From [Eubacterium] saphenum (lineage in GTDB: Bacteria; Bacillota; Clostridia; Oscillospirales; Ruminococcaceae): a stretch of 7,006 bases of DNA. The stretch covers positions 1-7,006 of the forward strand of contig SFJQ01000078.1 of NCBI GenBank assembly GCA_004555855.1, read 5' to 3'. The translations under genes were made by a program, and so were the position numbers. Positions 1-5,970 of the stretch are shown one piece after another (position 1 is the first letter of the stretch; each line of letters opens with the position of its first letter). The notes beneath the pieces are model-generated. The model searched no databases, was not told the DNA's origin, and saw only the letters and a list, made by a program, of their open reading frames with translations.

Positions 1-857
1 CAGGTGAGAATTATTCCGCCGATGAAAACGACGGTGCTGACAATCGTGCCGCCGTTGAACGGATTAAAGCCGCTCACAGCCGCGCTGATGACGAAAAACA
101 GCAAAAATCCGAAGCCCAAGATGTCGAAAATTATCCCCAGCACCAGCGAAATCATAAGCGGCACTGTCGAGAAAGCCATAATTCCCTCGATTGAGTACTT
201 GAACAGCTTCCAAAACGACCATTTTGTTTCGCCCGCGGCGCGCTGAATGTTCTCGTATTCGAGCCACTTCGTTTCAAAGCCAACCCAGCCGAAAATACCC
301 TTTGAGAAGCGGTTGTACTCGGACATCGAGAGGATTGCGTCGCAAACCTGCCGCGTCATCATTCGGTAGTCGCGCGCTCCGTCAACGATTTCGGTTGTGG
401 AGATTTTTCGCATAAGCCCGTAAAACCGCCGCGCGAAAAACGAGCGGATAGGCGGCTCGCCCTTGCGGTTGACGCGGCGCGTGGCAACGCTGTCATAGCC
501 GTTTTCGATATGACCGTACATCTCGGGGAGCAGCGCGGGCGGGTCCTGCAAATCCGCGTCCATCAGCACGACAAAATCGCCCTTTGCCTTTTGGAAACCC
601 GCGTAAATCGCCGCTTCCTTGCCGAAATTCCGCGAAAACGAAACCAAGTGTACGCGCTCGTCCTTTTCACGAAGTTCCTTCACAACCTGAACGGTCTTGT
701 CCTTTGAGCCGTCGTTCACGAAAACAAATTCCAGCTCCACGCCCTTTTGATGAAAAAACGCTTCCTGCTTGATTGTTTCCGCGTAAAAAAGCGGCACACT
801 TTCCTCTTCGTTATAACAAGGGACAATTATACTGAGAGTTTTGTCAAATGTATTCAA
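1..857 (-). CDS. GT2 family glycosyltransferase, DPM1/GtrB-like, membrane anchored (partial, C-terminus off the window)
   Basis: This gene reads leftward off the window; 285 residues are visible. It is a GT-A fold glycosyltransferase: the N-terminus has the SIIVPCYNEEES strand (residues 9-20), VNDGSKDKT (47-55) and the metal/sugar-nucleotide motif DADLQDPP (100-107). The later segments EYNRFSKGIFGWVGF (180-194) and AGETKWSFWKLF (208-219) are typical of the bactoprenol glucosyltransferase (GtrB/YfdH, DPM1-like) subgroup. A hydrophobic segment starts near residue 222 and another near 270, matching the two C-terminal membrane helices of that group. The likely reaction is transfer of a sugar from a nucleotide sugar to undecaprenyl phosphate at the inner face of the membrane; the sugar cannot be told. 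No ATG is available. I chose the TTG at 857-855, with AAAGGA at 875-870 upstream at a rather long 12-base spacing, so the start is tentative. The gap to the upstream SseB-like gene is 24 bases, suggesting co-transcription with thrS. Confidence 0.9.
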   Translation of the reverse strand, partial: MNTFDKTLSIIVPCYNEEESVPLFYAETIKQEAFFHQKGVELEFVFVNDGSKDKTVQVVKELREKDERVHLVSFSRNFGKEAAIYAGFQKAKGDFVVLMDADLQDPPALLPEMYGHIENGYDSVATRRVNRKGEPPIRSFFARRFYGLMRKISTTEIVDGARDYRMMTRQVCDAILSMSEYNRFSKGIFGWVGFETKWLEYENIQRAAGETKWSFWKLFKYSIEGIMAFSTVPLMISLVLGIIFDILGFGFLLFFVISAAVSGFNPFNGGTIVSTVVFIGGIILT

Positions 858-881
858 AACTGATACCAATCCTTTAAAATA

Positions 882-1358
882 TTACACATTTTCCGAAGAA
901 ACGTTATTGTTTTCAACGGGCGGAGCTTTGTCGATATACTCGGCTGCAAGGATTTTTATGTCAAACGGGGAGAAAACCCTTGAGTACGGGGTAAAGGGGT
1001 TTAAAATCGCGTTTTTTCCTTTGATTGACATAAAGAACCGCGCCGTGTTGACGCGCAGAACGTCAAACTTGTTCTTCTCGGGAGTAACGAGAGCTTTTAT
1101 TCTCTCGGGATTTGTGAAAAACGGAACGATTGCTTTTCCGTCCTTCTGAAGCATAAGGATACCGAGAGTATCCTCGCCGTTTGCGTTTTTCACGCCGGTA
1201 AACTGCCCGACCATCAGAATTTCCGATGTCATCAGGTCGGGAAGCAGCTTGCTCCATTTGATGAGCGTTTTGTCCTCGTTTGCCTCGAGAATACGCTCCT
1301 CAAGCTCCTTGTTAAGCCCGCTCAAATCCTCAAGCCAATCCATTTTTTCTTCAGCCAT
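882..1358 (-). CDS. SseB-family protein (158 aa)
   Basis: This small soluble protein has no signal peptide or membrane segment. The pattern fits the SseB N-terminal domain: a helical N-terminus (about 15-40), a strand region SEILMVGQF (45-53), GILMLQKDGKAIVPFFTNPERIKAL (66-90) with the characteristic 'dG...pfFT..e' signature, then a strand, a helix, and a late LNPF motif (119-122). The C-terminal 15 residues look disordered. SseB-domain proteins are common in Clostridia, but their biochemical role is not established; the name comes from an enterobacterial protein and should not be taken as function. The ATG at 1358 is preceded by GAGGAG at a 4-base spacing. The Shine-Dalgarno lies in the 11 bases between the thrS stop and this start, which argues for translation from the thrS mRNA. 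Family assignment is from pattern recognition only. Confidence 0.75.
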   Translation of the reverse strand: MAEEKMDWLEDLSGLNKELEERILEANEDKTLIKWSKLLPDLMTSEILMVGQFTGVKNANGEDTLGILMLQKDGKAIVPFFTNPERIKALVTPEKNKFDVLRVNTARFFMSIKGKNAILNPFTPYSRVFSPFDIKILAAEYIDKAPPVENNNVSSENV

Positions 1359-1369
1359 AATTCTCCTCG

Positions 1370-3310
1370 TTATCTAACCTTATCGGCGTTTTCCCTGACA
1401 ATCTTCGCGATAACCTCGTCGAGCGGCGAAGCGCCGAGGTCGCCGTCCTTGCGTGAACGCAGCGCAACCGTTTTGTCCTCGACTTCCTTATCGCCGACGA
1501 TGAAGAAATAGGGGATTTTTTCAAGCTGAGCCTGACGGATTTTATAGCCGATTTTTTCGTTTCTGTTGTCAACAAATGTGCGTATTCCAAGACCTTCCAG
1601 ACGCTTTGAGATATTCTCCGCGTACTCCTTTGCACGGTCGGTGATGGGGAGGATACGAACCTGCTCGGGGCTCATCCACAAAGGAAGCGCGCCCGCATAC
1701 TTCTCAATGAGGTAAGCAAGCGTTCTCTCATAGCAGCCCAGCGATGTGCGGTGAATGATGTAGGGGTGCTTCTTTGTGCCGTCAACATCGACATACTCCA
1801 TACCGAATTTCTCCGCAAGCAGCATATCAATCTGAATAGTAACAATCGTGTCTTCCTTGCCGTAAACATTGTGATACTGGATATCGAGTTTCGGTCCGTA
1901 GAACGCGGCTTCGTCTATACCGATTGTATAATCAACGCCGAGGTCGTCGAGAATTGTCTTCATAGTAGCCTGCGCGGTTTCCCACTGCTCCGCGGTACCC
2001 TCGTACTTGTTCTTGGGATTTGCGGGGTCCCACTGCGAGAAGCGGAATGTGCAGTCCTCCAGCATTCCCACGGTATCGAGCATATATTTCGCAAGCTCCA
2101 GACAGCCCTTGAACTCCTCCTCAAGCTGTTCGGGACGGAGAATATAGTGTCCCTCGGAAATGGTGAACTGGCGAACGCGGATAAGTCCGTGCATCTCGCC
2201 GCTGTCCTCGTTTCTGAAAAGCGTGGAGGTTTCGGTGAGTCGCATCGGCAAATCGCGGTAAGAACGCTGTCTGTTGAGGAAAACCTGATACTGGAACGGG
2301 CAGGTCATCGGGCGCAGCGCGAAGCACTCCTTGGTTTCATCGTCGGGGTCGCCCATAACGAACATTCCGTCAAGATAGTGGTCCCAGTGTCCCGAGATTT
2401 TATACAGCTCGCGCTTTGCCATATAGGGAGTTTTCGTGAGCTGGCAGCCGCGCTTGTACTCCTCGTCCTCAACCCAGCGCTGAAGTATCTGAATAACCTT
2501 CGCGCCCTTCGGGAGAAGTATAGGCAAGCCCTGTCCGATATAATCAACGGTTGTGAAATATTCGAGTTCACGGCCGAGCTTGTTGTGGTCGCGCTTTTTC
2601 GCTTCTTCAAGAGCGGTGAGGTGCGCGGCAAGCTCGTCCTTTGACGGGAAAGCCGTGCCGTAGATACGGGTGAGCATCTTGTTCTTCTCGCTTCCGCGCC
2701 AGTAAGCGCCGGTAACCGAAGTGAGCTTGTACGCTTTAACGGGAGAAGTTGACATCAGGTGCGGGCCCGCGCACAAATCCGTGAAATCGCCCTGCTTGTA
2801 GAACGAGATATTCTCGCCCTTATCGGCGTGTTCCTTGCAAAGCTCAACCTTGTAAGGCTCGCCCTGTTCCTCGAGGAACTTTATCGCCTCATCGGGAGCG
2901 AGCGAAAACTGCTCGATTTTAATGCTCTCCTTGACAATTTTCTTCATCTCGGCTTCAATTGCGCTGAGAGTATCGGTTGTGAAGGGAGTTTCGGTATCGA
3001 AATCGTAGTAAAATCCGTTATCGATAGCGGGACCGATCGCGAGTTTAACATCGGGGAACAAGCGCTTGACAGCCTGTGCGAGAATATGCGACGCGGTGTG
3101 GTTAAAAGCGCGCTGTCCTTGTTCATCGGCGAAAGTGAGGATATTGAGCGTGCAGTCCTTTTCGAGCTTTGTTCTCATATCGCAGACTGTGCCGTCGATT
3201 TCCGCAGCGCAGGCAGTCTTTGCTAACCCCAGCTCTCTTGCCGCGTCAAAAGCGGAAATTCCCGCTTCAAACTCTTTGATTTCCCCGTCTTTAAGTTGTA
3301 CCTTAATCAT
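1370..3310 (-). CDS. thrS: threonyl-tRNA synthetase
   Basis: The product (646 aa) charges tRNA-Thr with threonine in the cytoplasm and has the full bacterial domain order. An N-terminal TGS domain (about 1-62) precedes the editing domain, which carries HTASH (71-75) and CAGPH (180-184), the HxxxH/CxxxH site that hydrolyses mischarged Ser-tRNA-Thr. The class II catalytic core (about 240-545) has motif 2 around FRNEDSGEMHGLIRVRQF (365-382) and motif 3 around GCYERT (525-530). The zinc ligands are present as C337, H388 and H520. The anticodon-binding domain is at about 548-640. The segment RPMTCPFQYQVF replaces the MNCPGH form of E. coli ThrRS, a variant I recall from Clostridia-type enzymes. 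The ATG at 3310 has AAGGA at 3322-3318 upstream. It is first in an apparent operon with the SseB-like and GT2 genes and has its own promoter at 3399-3427. Confidence 0.97.
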   Translation of the reverse strand: MIKVQLKDGEIKEFEAGISAFDAARELGLAKTACAAEIDGTVCDMRTKLEKDCTLNILTFADEQGQRAFNHTASHILAQAVKRLFPDVKLAIGPAIDNGFYYDFDTETPFTTDTLSAIEAEMKKIVKESIKIEQFSLAPDEAIKFLEEQGEPYKVELCKEHADKGENISFYKQGDFTDLCAGPHLMSTSPVKAYKLTSVTGAYWRGSEKNKMLTRIYGTAFPSKDELAAHLTALEEAKKRDHNKLGRELEYFTTVDYIGQGLPILLPKGAKVIQILQRWVEDEEYKRGCQLTKTPYMAKRELYKISGHWDHYLDGMFVMGDPDDETKECFALRPMTCPFQYQVFLNRQRSYRDLPMRLTETSTLFRNEDSGEMHGLIRVRQFTISEGHYILRPEQLEEEFKGCLELAKYMLDTVGMLEDCTFRFSQWDPANPKNKYEGTAEQWETAQATMKTILDDLGVDYTIGIDEAAFYGPKLDIQYHNVYGKEDTIVTIQIDMLLAEKFGMEYVDVDGTKKHPYIIHRTSLGCYERTLAYLIEKYAGALPLWMSPEQVRILPITDRAKEYAENISKRLEGLGIRTFVDNRNEKIGYKIRQAQLEKIPYFFIVGDKEVEDKTVALRSRKDGDLGASPLDEVIAKIVRENADKVR

Positions 3311-3398
3311 AAAAAATTCCTTTCCGACAAGCTATACAAACGCCTGTCCGATAAAATTTGCGCCAAGGCTATTATTGCCAAAGCGGATATACATTATT

Positions 3399-3427
3399 AT
3401 TCTACAACTTTTAAGTCAAAATGTCAA
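3399..3427 (-). promoter_or_regulatory. sigma-A-type promoter of thrS
   Basis: On the minus strand, TTGACA (3427-3422) and TAGAAT (3404-3399) are separated by exactly 17 bases. Transcription would start near 3392, giving a leader of about 80 bases before the thrS ATG. The leader contains a modest hairpin at 3326-3348 (GACAAGC pairing imperfectly with GCCTGTC) just upstream of the Shine-Dalgarno sequence. It contains no T-box sequence, no long stem and no terminator. Confidence 0.8.
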
Positions 3428-3476
3428 GACAAAGCCTGATTTTTTGATAAAAATAGCCAAAATTTTCCGAAAACCC

Positions 3477-3505
3477 TTGACAATCGCACGGAAATGTTAT
3501 AGAAT
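3477..3505 (+). promoter_or_regulatory. sigma-A-type promoter of the plus-strand non-coding RNA
   Basis: TTGACA (3477-3482) and TAGAAT (3500-3505) are separated by 17 bases. The hexamers and spacing are identical to those of the divergent thrS promoter about 50 bases away. The predicted start is near 3512. No protein gene follows on this strand before the terminator at 3744-3795. Confidence 0.8.
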
Positions 3506-3511
3506 ATAGTT

Positions 3512-3795
3512 GGATAGGTGTGAACGGAAAAAGCATTTCGCATTATCGGGAATGTCGAGAGGTTTTTAAAGCGAGCGCGTGTCCGAAACGTTTTCCGAGA
3601 GCAACAGTTCTTAGGGAACAGCAGACGCGGTAAATTGGTTCCTAGCGCAGTACGAAGCTGTAAGCCGAGCGGAGAAGACGTTCAGGTTCACGGCTTTGAT
3701 TGGGTAAACCTGCTGATTTAAGAGCGTTGTGTCACGGCAAAAGGCGGCTGTATCACGAGAGGTTTCTTCACAATCGCGATACAACCGCTTTTTTT
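3512..3795 (+). ncRNA. predicted structured non-coding RNA, about 285 nt, family not identified
   Basis: A strong promoter (3477-3505) and a strong intrinsic terminator (3744-3795) bracket a stretch with no credible coding frame and no downstream gene on the same strand, which is what a stand-alone RNA gene looks like. Internal pairing is clear. Positions 3533-3539 pair with 3549-3555 (7 bp with wobbles). Positions 3612-3619 pair with 3638-3644 (7 bp around a bulged G). An H-type pseudoknot is possible: AAGCCG 3662-3667 with CGGCUU 3691-3696, interleaved with CAGGUU 3683-3688 and AACCUG 3707-3712. I did not find the hallmark sequences of RNase P RNA, tmRNA or SRP RNA. Size, a pseudoknot and a Clostridia-type host would be compatible with the raiA RNA family, but I cannot confirm that by reading. 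The start position is inferred from the promoter. Confidence 0.7.
3744..3795 (+). terminator. intrinsic terminator ending the non-coding RNA
   Basis: GCGGCTGTATC (3744-3754) pairs with GATACAACCGC (3778-3788) over 11 positions with a single mismatch. The loop is about 23 bases, and seven T residues follow (3789-3795). The T-run is on the plus strand, so it terminates the RNA from 3512 and not the minus-strand antiporter. Confidence 0.85.
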
Positions 3796-3813
3796 ATGCC
3801 TTTTTTCGCCGCG

Positions 3814-3967
3814 AGTGCCTCCGGCGGCAAGCCTTTTGAAAAAGGCTTGAGCGAAAACTTTTGTACGCTTCGCGGTTGGAATGAGCAGGTTTGCGCGTTT
3901 CCTCCGCAATTTTGTTTGCTTCGCTCAGTGCCTCCGGCTTGAGCGAAAACTTTTGTACGCTTCGCGG
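3814..3967. repeat. intergenic repeat element: 32-base direct repeat in two copies, plus a hairpin
   Basis: The block beginning GGCTTGAGCGAAAAC and ending CTTCGCGG occurs identically at 3844-3875 and 3936-3967. Each copy is preceded by AGTGCCTCCGGC (3814-3825 and 3927-3938). In the left copy the two parts are separated by extra bases forming a perfect 9-bp inverted repeat, AAGCCTTTT at 3829-3837 with AAAAGGCTT at 3840-3848. In the right copy they are fused, as if the hairpin had been lost. The element fills the gap between the non-coding RNA terminator and the antiporter stop codon. It has no open frame of note. It looks like a dispersed short intergenic repeat; whether it recurs elsewhere in the genome cannot be seen here. 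Confidence 0.75.
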
Positions 3968-3975
3968 CGGGAATG

Positions 3976-5172
3976 TCAGATTTCTTCGGGTTTTTCAGCT
4001 TTTTCCAGCAGCATTTTATAGCTCAAATCAATCGCGAAAGCTCCAAGCGGCGCCGTTATCACAATTGCAAGAACAGCTACCGTAAGCACCGCGTCCCCGC
4101 AGGAAAGCCCCAGCGCCAGCGGAATACCGCCGATTGCTGCCTGAACCGTTGCTTTCGGCGTATAAGCAAGCATCGTGAAAAGCCGCTCTTTCAGCGAGAA
4201 TTTCGTCCTCAAAAGGCACACGAAAACTCCCGCCATTCTGAACGCAAGCGCGCAGAAAATCAAAAGTACCGCGCCCGCGCCGACATTTCCGAGATAGCCG
4301 ATATTTACCGTCGCGCCGACCAGTACAAACAGGAAAACCTCTGCGGCAACCCACATTTTCCCGAATTTCTGAGAAATGCGCTTTGCGGCTTCTTCGCGCT
4401 TTTTGCGTAAGCCCACGCCCATAAACATAATCGCGATAAGCGCGGAAAACGTGATTGCTGTCGTGAGGCTGTCCTCGAAAGCGGCGAGAAGAAACGAAAT
4501 GCTGAGGATAATCAGCACCTTGATTGTATCGCGGATATGCACCTTTTTAAAGAAAAACGCAAGCCCAAATCCCAGCAAAAGTCCCGCTCCCGCGCCGAGC
4601 AGAATTGAAATCGGGATATTTACGAAGGTGAGCGCGGAGGCGTCTTTTCCCTGCATAAGCCCCGTAAACGTTGTGAAAAGCACGATTACATACACGTCGT
4701 CAACAGACGCTCCCGCGAGAATTAGCTGCGGAATACCCTTTTCCGTGCCGTAGCCCTCGTCCATCAGCTTCACCATTCTCGGCACGACAACCGCGGGTGA
4801 AACCGCCGCCAGAACCGCTCCGAGCACTGCCGCTTCAAGGTACGAAACACCCATAAACATCGGCGCGAAAATCACCACTCCCAGCAGCTCAAAGCTCGCG
4901 GGAAGAAAGCACATCAGAAAAGCAGGTCTGCCGATTTTTTTCAATCCGGACAGGTCAAGCCCGAGTCCCGCTCTTGTCAGGATTATGATGAGCGCGATTT
5001 TCCGAAGCTGCGCGGAAATGCCGAGAATGCTCTCGTCCAGCAAATTCAGCACAAACGGTCCGAGAACAATTCCCGTTATCAGCATTCCGAGAAGCCCCGG
5101 AAGCTTGATTTTCCGGCAAATCCAGCTTGTTGACATTCCCACAAGCAAAATAAGCGCGATACTTAACAGCAT
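3976..5172 (-). CDS. CPA-family cation:proton antiporter, under a fluoride riboswitch
   Basis: This 398-residue integral membrane protein is almost entirely hydrophobic helices, fitting the Na+/H+ exchanger family (about 12 membrane segments, no C-terminal TrkA-N domain). Family features are visible: the first helix followed by KIKLPGLLGMLITGIVLGP (21-39), LTRAGLGLDL (65-74), the ion-binding pair of aspartates in GASVDDV (D158, D159), and a lysine in YTPKATVQAAIGG (K340). The double aspartate plus lysine suggests an electrogenic exchanger; ion specificity (Na+, K+ or other) cannot be read. The ATG at 5172 has GGAGGT (5183-5178) at a 5-base spacing. Directly upstream lie a fluoride aptamer and terminator, so expression is predicted to rise with fluoride. 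Fluoride riboswitches are known to precede some Na+/H+ antiporter genes. Direct fluoride export by this protein is possible but not shown; maintaining pH or ion balance under fluoride stress is the alternative. The gene ends 8 bases from the repeat element, and no terminator is apparent after it. Confidence 0.92.
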   Translation of the reverse strand: MLLSIALILLVGMSTSWICRKIKLPGLLGMLITGIVLGPFVLNLLDESILGISAQLRKIALIIILTRAGLGLDLSGLKKIGRPAFLMCFLPASFELLGVVIFAPMFMGVSYLEAAVLGAVLAAVSPAVVVPRMVKLMDEGYGTEKGIPQLILAGASVDDVYVIVLFTTFTGLMQGKDASALTFVNIPISILLGAGAGLLLGFGLAFFFKKVHIRDTIKVLIILSISFLLAAFEDSLTTAITFSALIAIMFMGVGLRKKREEAAKRISQKFGKMWVAAEVFLFVLVGATVNIGYLGNVGAGAVLLIFCALAFRMAGVFVCLLRTKFSLKERLFTMLAYTPKATVQAAIGGIPLALGLSCGDAVLTVAVLAIVITAPLGAFAIDLSYKMLLEKAEKPEEI

Positions 5173-5187
5173 AATTTACCTCCAAAT

Positions 5188-5233
5188 AAAAAAGCCGACA
5201 ACTCCCGCGTAATCGCAGAAGTCATCAGCCTTT
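5188..5233 (-). terminator. riboswitch-controlled intrinsic terminator upstream of the antiporter
   Basis: On the minus strand, positions 5233-5214 and 5209-5191 form a stem of about 19 pairs. It includes several G-U wobbles and one bulged G, with a 4-base loop (ATTA, 5213-5210), and is followed by six T residues (5193-5188). Its 5' arm is the 3' half of the fluoride aptamer, including GCTGATGACTTCTGC, so aptamer and terminator cannot form together. The T-run ends 4 bases before the antiporter Shine-Dalgarno sequence (5183-5178). It would also end the coaX/S-component transcript when fluoride is absent. Confidence 0.88.
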
Positions 5234-5272
5234 AGCGGTTTGAGCAAATGCTCGGGGAGAACCTCATTCCCC
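5215..5272 (-). promoter_or_regulatory. fluoride riboswitch aptamer (crcB motif)
   Basis: Read on the minus strand, the element matches the fluoride aptamer in order and content. Stem 1 is GGGGA (5272-5268) with TCCCC (5258-5254), enclosing a loop that starts ATGAGG (5267-5262). A variable hairpin GAGCA-TT-TGCTC follows (5253-5242). Then come the conserved AAACCGC (5241-5235), a short stem GCT/GGC, and GCTGATGACTTCTGC (5229-5215). The loop bases GAGGTT can pair with GACTTC in all six positions (two wobbles), giving the pseudoknot that defines this class. The segments closely resemble the Thermotoga petrophila and Pseudomonas syringae fluoride aptamers as I remember them. Fluoride binding should stabilise this fold, block the overlapping terminator and turn on the antiporter. 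The aptamer begins two bases after the stop codon of the S-component gene. Confidence 0.93.
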
Positions 5273-5274
5273 TA

Positions 5275-5886
5275 TTATTTTTTCAGCTTTTTCTTGCCTA
5301 TTTTGATAATCTGAAGAATGGCGGGATTGAGAACAAGGTTTACGCCAAGCTCGATGAGGAAGTTTATTCCGACAAGCCCGACAATCATATATACGAATGT
5401 ATTCTCGAAGCCGAGTCCTGCACCCCACGCCTGTACGGTGTCGTAGAAGAACAGCCGGCAGCCGAGAAGGAAAATTCCCGTGTTGACAATCGGCGCGGTT
5501 ATCGATGAAACCAGAACCGCAGCTACCTGATTTTTCTTCGCGACAAGTCGATAAACAAGTCCCGCGCAAAGTCCCGCCATTGCGCCTTTTACAAGCACGG
5601 TTGCGATAGTTCCCGGAATGTTTATCGCGAGAAATGCCGCTGCGTCGCCCGTGAGCAGAACCGCAACTCCGAATACAAGTCCGAGCCACGCTCCCGTTTT
5701 CCAGCCGTAAAGCGCCGCTCCCACAACTATGGGAACGAGAGTGAGAGTAATGCTGAATGTGCCGAACCTCAGCGCCATCGAAACAAACTGCAAAACAACA
5801 ACAATCGCTGTCAGCAGACCTATTCCGACAATGGTCGAGGTCGAGATTTTTTTGCCCTTTGAGGGCGTGTTTTTTGTGTTTTCCAT
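5275..5886 (-). CDS. ECF transporter S component, probably for pantothenate
   Basis: This 203-residue membrane protein has a short basic N-terminus (about 1-15) and about six hydrophobic segments. It ends in a lysine-rich tail (KIGKKKLKK), in keeping with the inside-positive rule. The pattern IVVVLQFVSMALRFGTFSITLTLVPIVVGAALYG, followed by WKTGAWLGLVFGVAVLLTGD, is typical of the substrate-binding S subunits of energy-coupling-factor vitamin transporters. Such proteins need the shared EcfA/A'/T module, which is not in this window. It follows coaX, the first kinase of coenzyme A synthesis, by 84 bases; on that context I infer pantothenate as the substrate, but the sequence alone does not prove it. 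The ATG at 5886 is chosen because AAGGAG (5898-5893) sits 6 bases upstream; an in-frame TTG at 5922 has no such site. The stop codon abuts the fluoride aptamer. Confidence 0.82.
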   Translation of the reverse strand: MENTKNTPSKGKKISTSTIVGIGLLTAIVVVLQFVSMALRFGTFSITLTLVPIVVGAALYGWKTGAWLGLVFGVAVLLTGDAAAFLAINIPGTIATVLVKGAMAGLCAGLVYRLVAKKNQVAAVLVSSITAPIVNTGIFLLGCRLFFYDTVQAWGAGLGFENTFVYMIVGLVGINFLIELGVNLVLNPAILQIIKIGKKKLKK

Positions 5887-5892
5887 AGAAAA

Positions 5893-5898
5893 CTCCTT
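5893..5898 (-). promoter_or_regulatory. ribosome binding site fixing the S-component start
   Basis: AAGGAG on the minus strand sits 6 bases before the ATG at 5886. It lies inside the longer frame that would start at TTG 5922, and so favours the shorter protein. Confidence 0.75.
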
Positions 5899-5926
5899 TG
5901 CTGGCGCTTGAATCTTCTTCAATGCA

Positions 5927-5961
5927 CCGCGGGTATATATATTTACAGGAAAATCCCGCAG
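5927..5961 (-). other. intercistronic stem-loop between coaX and the S-component gene
   Basis: On the minus-strand RNA, CTGCGGG (5961-5955) can pair with CCCGCGG (5933-5927) over 7 positions with one G-U wobble, enclosing an AT-rich loop of 21 bases. No T-run follows, so it is not a terminator. It could stabilise or separate the two parts of the mRNA, or have no role. Confidence 0.35.
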
Positions 5962-5970
5962 ACCCCAAAA

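Noticed and set aside
64..415. Short open frames on both strands near the left edge.
   Set aside because: They are out-of-frame shadows of the partial glycosyltransferase gene, whose frame is supported by several family motifs.
1751..2644. A 297-codon open frame on the plus strand inside thrS.
   Set aside because: It lies entirely antisense to a certain thrS gene, shows no family motif and has no evident ribosome binding site; it is a by-product of thrS codon usage.
3829..3848. Perfect inverted repeat as a terminator for the antiporter or the RNA gene.
   Set aside because: No T-run follows the hairpin on either strand, and the RNA gene already has a better terminator at 3744-3795.
3700..3942. 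An 80-codon plus-strand frame across the RNA gene's 3' part, its terminator and the repeats.
   Set aside because: It runs through an intrinsic terminator and a repeat element and has no ribosome binding site or protein-like composition.
3814..3967. Possible CRISPR array.
   Set aside because: Only two repeat copies, with a long gap of unrelated sequence and differing internal structure; no cas genes are nearby.
5887..5922. N-terminal extension of the S component from TTG 5922.
   Set aside because: The extension contains the AAGGAG ribosome binding site for ATG 5886 and adds no recognisable feature.
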